Below are positions 59,445 to 64,000 of a DNA stretch of 64,000 bases, piece by piece. This DNA comes from DATGKG01 sp963783145. GTDB taxonomy: Bacteria > Desulfobacterota > Binatia > Binatales > Binataceae. The stretch lies in contig CAWAMM010000003.1 in assembly GCA_963783145.1 (NCBI GenBank), positions 490,673 through 554,672 of the forward strand, written 5' to 3'. Numbering within the stretch: the stretch's first letter is position 1; every line of letters begins with the position of its first letter. Position numbers and translations under genes: made by a program. The notes under the pieces are model-generated. The model was given only the letters and a program-made list of their open reading frames with translations. It did not search any database and was not told where the DNA came from.

Positions 59445-62400
59445 TTAAGTGCCCGGCCCGCGAAGAGGCTCTTTATCCGGCTCGCGAATTAGACGCACCG
59501 GCGCGGAAGTCCGCCGCTCTGTTGCCGACGGCTCAAGCGGCTTGCCGTTAATGCGATGCGACATCCGCTCGACAACTACGAATAGCGGCGGGATGAGAAA
59601 GATCGCGATGCCGGTCGAGAATAGCATTCCGGTGATGGTGACCGTTCCGATGAGCCGGCGCGCCATCGCGCCGGCTCCGACTGCCGTCCAAAGCGGAAAC
59701 AGTCCGAAGATAAACGCGAACGACGTCATCAATATCGGCCGAAGTCTGACGCGCGCACCATTCAGTGCGGCATCAATTAAGGATTCGCCCTTTTCCAATT
59801 CGGCTCTGGCAAATTCAACGATCAGGATGGCGTTCTTGGCAGACAAGCCGATCAGCATGATGAGGCCGACTTGCGCGTACACGTCATTGTCGAGATGGCG
59901 CGCCCACAATCCTGCGAAGGCGCCGCATACCGCGACCGGCACGCTCAGAAGTACGCTGAACGGCAGCGACCAGCTCTCATAGAGTGCGGCGAGGATCAAG
60001 AACACGAGCACGATTGACAGGCCGAAAACACCCGCGCCGCTGCCGGCGATGGATTGCTGGTACGAAATCCCATTCCACGCGAACCCCATATCACGCGGCA
60101 GGACATGATTTGCGACTTCGCTCACCGCTTGCATCGCCTGCCCGGTACTGAATCCGGGCGCCGGAATCGCGAAAATCTCGATGCCGCGGTACTCGTTGAA
60201 GCGGGTCGTGTATTCCGGACCGTATGCCTTCTGCAAGTTCACCAGCGTTGATAGCGGGACCATTTGGCCCTCGCTGTTGCGCACGTAGAATTCGCCGACT
60301 TGGCTGGTATCGGCACGATATTGTGGTTCGGCCTCGACGAATACCTTCCATACCCGGCCGAAACGGTTGAACTGATTAACGTAGTACCCTCCAAGCAGTG
60401 TCTGCAGCGCGCTGTAGACGTCCCGAATCGGAACTCCCAATTTGAGAACCTTGTCCTTGTCCACCCCGGCGTAGATCTGTGGATTAGCGGGATTGAAGAG
60501 CAGCGCCATCATGCCGATCTCTTTGCGCTGCTTCGCGGCAGTAAGAAATTTCTGCGTGTTCTGCCAAAGGTAATCGACCTCGTTGCCGGCGCGATCCTGA
60601 ACGAAAAAGTCGACACCGCTGGCCTGGCCGATACCGGGGATCGCCGGAGGCAAAAATCCAAACGCTTGCGCATCGGGTAGAGCCGCCAATTTGCGATTTA
60701 CGTCCGCTACGATCGCATCGGCACGGAGTCCTGCATTCTCTCGCTCTTCGTAAGGCTTCAGCTGGCAAAAGTAGAGGCCATTGCGGCTGCTGACCGTTTG
60801 CGAGAGCAGGCTGTACCCGGCCACCGCGTTGTAATACTGGATGCCAGGCTCGCTGCCGATGATCCGGTCGATCTCGCGAATCACCGCGCCGGTCCTTTCG
60901 AGGGAAGCGGCGGGAGGAAGCAGCACGTTCATGAAGAAATAGCCGTTGTCTTCATCGGGCAAAAACGAATTGGGCAATATCTTGCCCAGCCCGCCGACGA
61001 GCACAATGAATCCGGCCAAAAGCACGATCGGGATTAACAGTTTACGAACCAATAGGTTACAAGCACCTACATACCCTCGCTGCACGCGATCGAATGCCGC
61101 ATTGAATCCGTTAAAAAAGCGTCCCAACGGGCCTCGCGACCGCCACCACTCGCGCGCGGCCTCAGGAGCATGGCCGCCAGCGCTGGGCTAAGAGTGAGTG
61201 CGTTGAGCGCAGAAAGCAGGACTGAAAACGCGATCGTCAGCGCGAATTGCTTGTATAGGGACCCCGTGATGCCGGCCATGAATGCGGCGGGAATGAATAC
61301 CGCGGCGAGCACCAGTGCGATGCCGACCAGCGCTCCACTGATTTCATCCATCGCTTCGAACGCGGCATCACGAGGAGAGCGTCCCTGTTCGATCTTTGCC
61401 TCGATCGCCTCAACTACAACGATGGCGTCATCGACCACTAGTCCCACCGCCAGTACCAATCCGAGCAGCGCGAGCGTGTTGATCGTGAATCCCACCGCCG
61501 GAAAGAACATAAACGCGCCGACCAGCGAGACAGGAATCGTGAGCATCGGAATAAGCGTGGCGCGCCAGTTCTGCAGGAAAATGAACACGACCAGGAGGAC
61601 CAGCAAAATGGCCTCGAGCAGCGTCTTGACGATTTCGCGCGCGCCTTCCGTTATCGGAATCGTAGTATCCAGAGTCAGCCCGACCTGCATGTCGGAAGGA
61701 AAATGGCGCGCGAGCTCGGCCATCTTTGCCTTGGCCAGATTCGCGGACGCCAAAGCGTTGGACCCGGGGTTTTGATATAGCCCCACGATGGCCGAAGGCA
61801 GTCCGTTCGTGGAAGCCTGCTGGGTATACGATTCCGTGCCAAGCTCGATGCGCGCGACATCTTTCAGCCGGATCAGCGAGCCGTCAGGCGTTCGCACGGA
61901 CTATGATGTCGCCGAACTGCTCCGCGGTCATCAGCCGTCCCTGCGCAGTAACGGAGTACGTGGTTTGCTGACCGGCCGGTGCGGGTGCGCCACCAATTTG
62001 TCCAGCAGGATTCACCACGTTCTGCGCCGAGATCGCGTTCTCGAGGTCGCCGACCGTCAATTGAAGCTTGGAAAGGATGTCGGGAGCGACCCAGACCCGC
62101 ATCGCATAGTTGGAAGCACCAAACACCTTCACTTGGCCGATGCCGGGGATGCGCGCCAGTTCGTCCTTGATGTTGATTGCCACGTAGTTCGAAAGGAAAT
62201 TTTGGTCCCACGTGTGCTTCGGTGAGTTGATGGTGAAAACCAGCAGCGGAATGCCGACCGTCTGCTGCGTGCTGAGACCATAACTGTTCACGTCATTCGG
62301 CAGGCTTGCAGTTGCCTGCGCGAGCCGATTTTGCACTTGCACCTGATCGAGATCGACATTGGTTCCGACCTCGAAACTGACTTGCAGCGTCATCGTTCCG

Positions 62401-62654
62401 TCGTTGCCGTTGATCGACTGCATGTAGATCATGTTCTTAGCGCCGTTGACCTGCGCCTCGACCGGAGTGGCGACCGATTGCTCCACCGTGAGCGCGTCGG
62501 CGCCGGTATACGTCGCGATGGTCTGGATTTGCGGCGGAACGATGTCAGGGAATTGCGCGATGGGCAGCCGGAAAATCATCACACCGCCCGCAATGACGAA
62601 GAAAATCGCGATTACGATCGCAACCGTGGGGTGACGGATGAAAAATCGTGACAT
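59445..62654 (-). CDS. RND multidrug efflux permease (HAE1), two frameshifts
   Basis: Joined across two shifts the frame encodes 1069 residues, full HAE1 length: FFIRHPTVAIVIAIFFVIAGG at the start, VLAVGLVVDDAIVVVEAIEAK (the charged helix IV Asp residues), RLKDVARIELG, and GLSAKNAILIVEFARAE near the C-terminus. An extra base near 61889 and a lost base near 61132 (GAGGGCCC expected, GAGGCCC present) cancel in length. It would export hydrophobic compounds with the adaptor encoded upstream. Whether it is a pseudogene or an assembly artefact is unclear. Confidence 0.85.
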
Positions 62655-62658
62655 GATC

Positions 62659-63868
62659 CTAGCTCCGGCCCGGGGAGACGGCAGCCATCGACGGTTGCGA
62701 TGCTGATGTCGGCGGGTTCTCTTGCGGGGGCGCGGATGGCACCAGATGAGGGTTCACCTGGTTGCCATCGTGAACCTTCTGCAATCCTTCAGTGACCACA
62801 TGTTCGCCAGCTAAGACTCCCTTTTGGATAACTTGAAATTCACCGAACGTCTGGCCGACCGCGACATTGCGCATCGCAACTTTGTCATCGGGCCCGACCA
62901 CCGCCACTTGTGACTGGCCCTGGGTTTGAAGAACCGCGTTTTGCGGTACGAGCAAGGCATAATGAATGGTGCCGAGGTTGGCGCGAATTTTCGCATACAA
63001 TCCTGGGCGCAGGATGTTAGCGGGGTTCGGAAACGTCGCCTCGACCTTGATAGTGCCGGTTTGAATGTCGACTTGCCGGTTAACGTCGTACACCCGGCCA
63101 AGGTATTTGTAGATACTGCCGTCGGCAAGAATCATCTGAAAAGGGGGAGCTTTTTGCGCGCGTTGGTTCGGATCCTGATTTATTTTATCCGCGAGGCTCA
63201 AATAGAGCTGCTCACTTATGGGGAACTCCACCTTGATCGGGTCGAGTTGCGAGACTGTCGTTAGCTGCGTAGTCGGCGAAACCAGAGCACCCACTTGCAA
63301 GGTGGCGATCGATGCCACGCCATTGACAGGCGAAGTTACATGAGTCCACTCGAGGTTAAGCCGCGCCTGTTCGAGCGCCGCTTCATTTGCTTTGACCTGT
63401 GCATCGTCGGCGTGAGTGGTTTGCGTCTGATTGTCGAATTCCTGCCGCGATATGACAGCTTGACTATAGAGGTCCGTGTAACGCTTGAGGTTCAGCTGAT
63501 CCTTCTTAAGATTAGCCTGACTCTTCGCGAGGTTCGCTTGCGCCTGATCGAGCGCTGCCTGATATTCACGTGGATCGATCTCGAAGAGGGTTTGGCCGGC
63601 GTGTACGACGTCGCCATCCCGATAATCCTGTTTAATGATGTATCCGGAGATCTTCGGATAGATGTTCGCGCTCACGAACCCCTCGGTCGTTCCCACCCAC
63701 TCGGAGTATTGAGGAACATCCTGTTTGCAGGACGTTTGTCACCGTGACGTCAGGTGTGAACTGCGGCACGTTATCAGCGCTCTTCCTGCAGCCGTTTGAG
63801 GACAAAGCGACAATAGCCAGCATCGACCCAAACACCGCCGGGCATAGGTAAAAACGCGACTTCCACAT
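62659..63868 (-). CDS. RND periplasmic adaptor (HlyD family), one frameshift
   Basis: After removing one extra A in CTGCAAACAGG near 63735 the frame is 402 residues: a lipoprotein-like signal (SNGC), then FTPDVTVTNVLQQDVPQYSEW (across the shift), the lipoyl half WVGTTEGFVSANIYPKISGY, a coiled-coil hairpin (AALDQAQANLAKSQANLKK), and beta-barrel and membrane-proximal domains. It links the permease to an outer-membrane channel, which is not in the window. GGAGAAACC lies just before the ATG at 63868. It is 4 bp upstream of the permease gene. Confidence 0.85.
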
Positions 63869-64000
63869 GAGGTTTCTCCGTTGCACCTCGTTTGCCAACG
63901 ACAACCGCTCCGCAGCCGCAACAATCAATGTCAATTTTGAGGACTCGGATGATGGCCTAGCGGCCTACAAGCTGCAAGAGCAATCCTCCGACGCTTCACC
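63869..64000. promoter_or_regulatory. Upstream region of the efflux operon
   Basis: These 132 bp precede the adaptor gene and run to the window edge. They should hold its promoter, but no box or operator is recognisable. Confidence 0.3.

Overview
The window looks like a chromosomal piece of an uncultivated Gram-negative soil or sediment bacterium. A TonB-dependent receptor, an outer-membrane barrel protein, an RND efflux pump and many exported proteins point to two membranes. A deazaflavin (F420)-type nitroreductase, a mixture of Proteobacteria-like and Acidobacteria/Binatota-like families, and high GC with few operon gaps would fit a deep lineage such as Binatota or a former deltaproteobacterium. 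This placement is inference: no rRNA or ribosomal protein gene is present.

Layout. 1-2.8 kb: end of a DUF4331-like gene, then SDR oxidoreductase, epoxide hydrolase and RidA. 2.85-5.4 kb: a membrane protein and a DUF1254/DUF1214 lipoprotein. 5.7-7.9 kb: a DUF72 gene whose last 134 bp is repeated 1.5 kb downstream, bracketing two minus-strand genes, one with a 42-bp tandem repeat. 8.1-11.5 kb: secreted protein, MscS channel, two tandem ketopantoate-reductase paralogues. 11.5-17.9 kb: an accessory stretch with a broken tRNA-Sec gene, an istB relic split on both strands, a HAD phosphatase, an XRE regulator and small zinc, pentapeptide and GIY-YIG-like proteins.

17.9-29.0 kb is the metabolic centrepiece: pckG (GTP-type PEP carboxykinase) is translationally coupled to a DNA-binding/EIIA fusion. 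Divergent from it is a second DNA-binding/EIIA fusion leading a six-gene hyf-like operon (hyfB, C, E, F, G, I). The large subunit lacks three of the four NiFe-binding cysteines, so this is an energy-converting hydrogenase-related (Ehr) complex rather than a hydrogenase. Two PEP/phosphate-sensing regulators therefore bracket PEP synthesis and an ion-pumping complex.

29.2-41.2 kb: MgtC-like membrane protein, then a long accessory region of micro-genes (zinc knuckles, excisionase-like HTH proteins), an IS21 element with a truncated istA inserted in a receiver-domain gene, a three-gene cassette of unknown function, an IS1-like transposase, a winged-helix-like protein and a decayed aldo/keto reductase. 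41.2-47.8 kb: F420-type nitroreductase, a secreted protein and a thiol/metal operon (barrel, TlpA, rhodanese, MauE, SCO, PCYCGC protein, with DUF2318 upstream). 48.3-55.1 kb: exported beta-propeller lipoprotein, TonB receptor, dmeRF-type metal efflux. 55.2-58.3 kb: VOC protein and an IS with a second, inverted relic that boxes in a BON-domain gene. 59-63.9 kb: an RND efflux permease and adaptor carrying three single-base frameshifts.

Several genes (MauE, aldo/keto reductase, RND permease, adaptor) carry stops or one-base indels. Some sit in short homopolymers and could be assembly errors rather than true decay.
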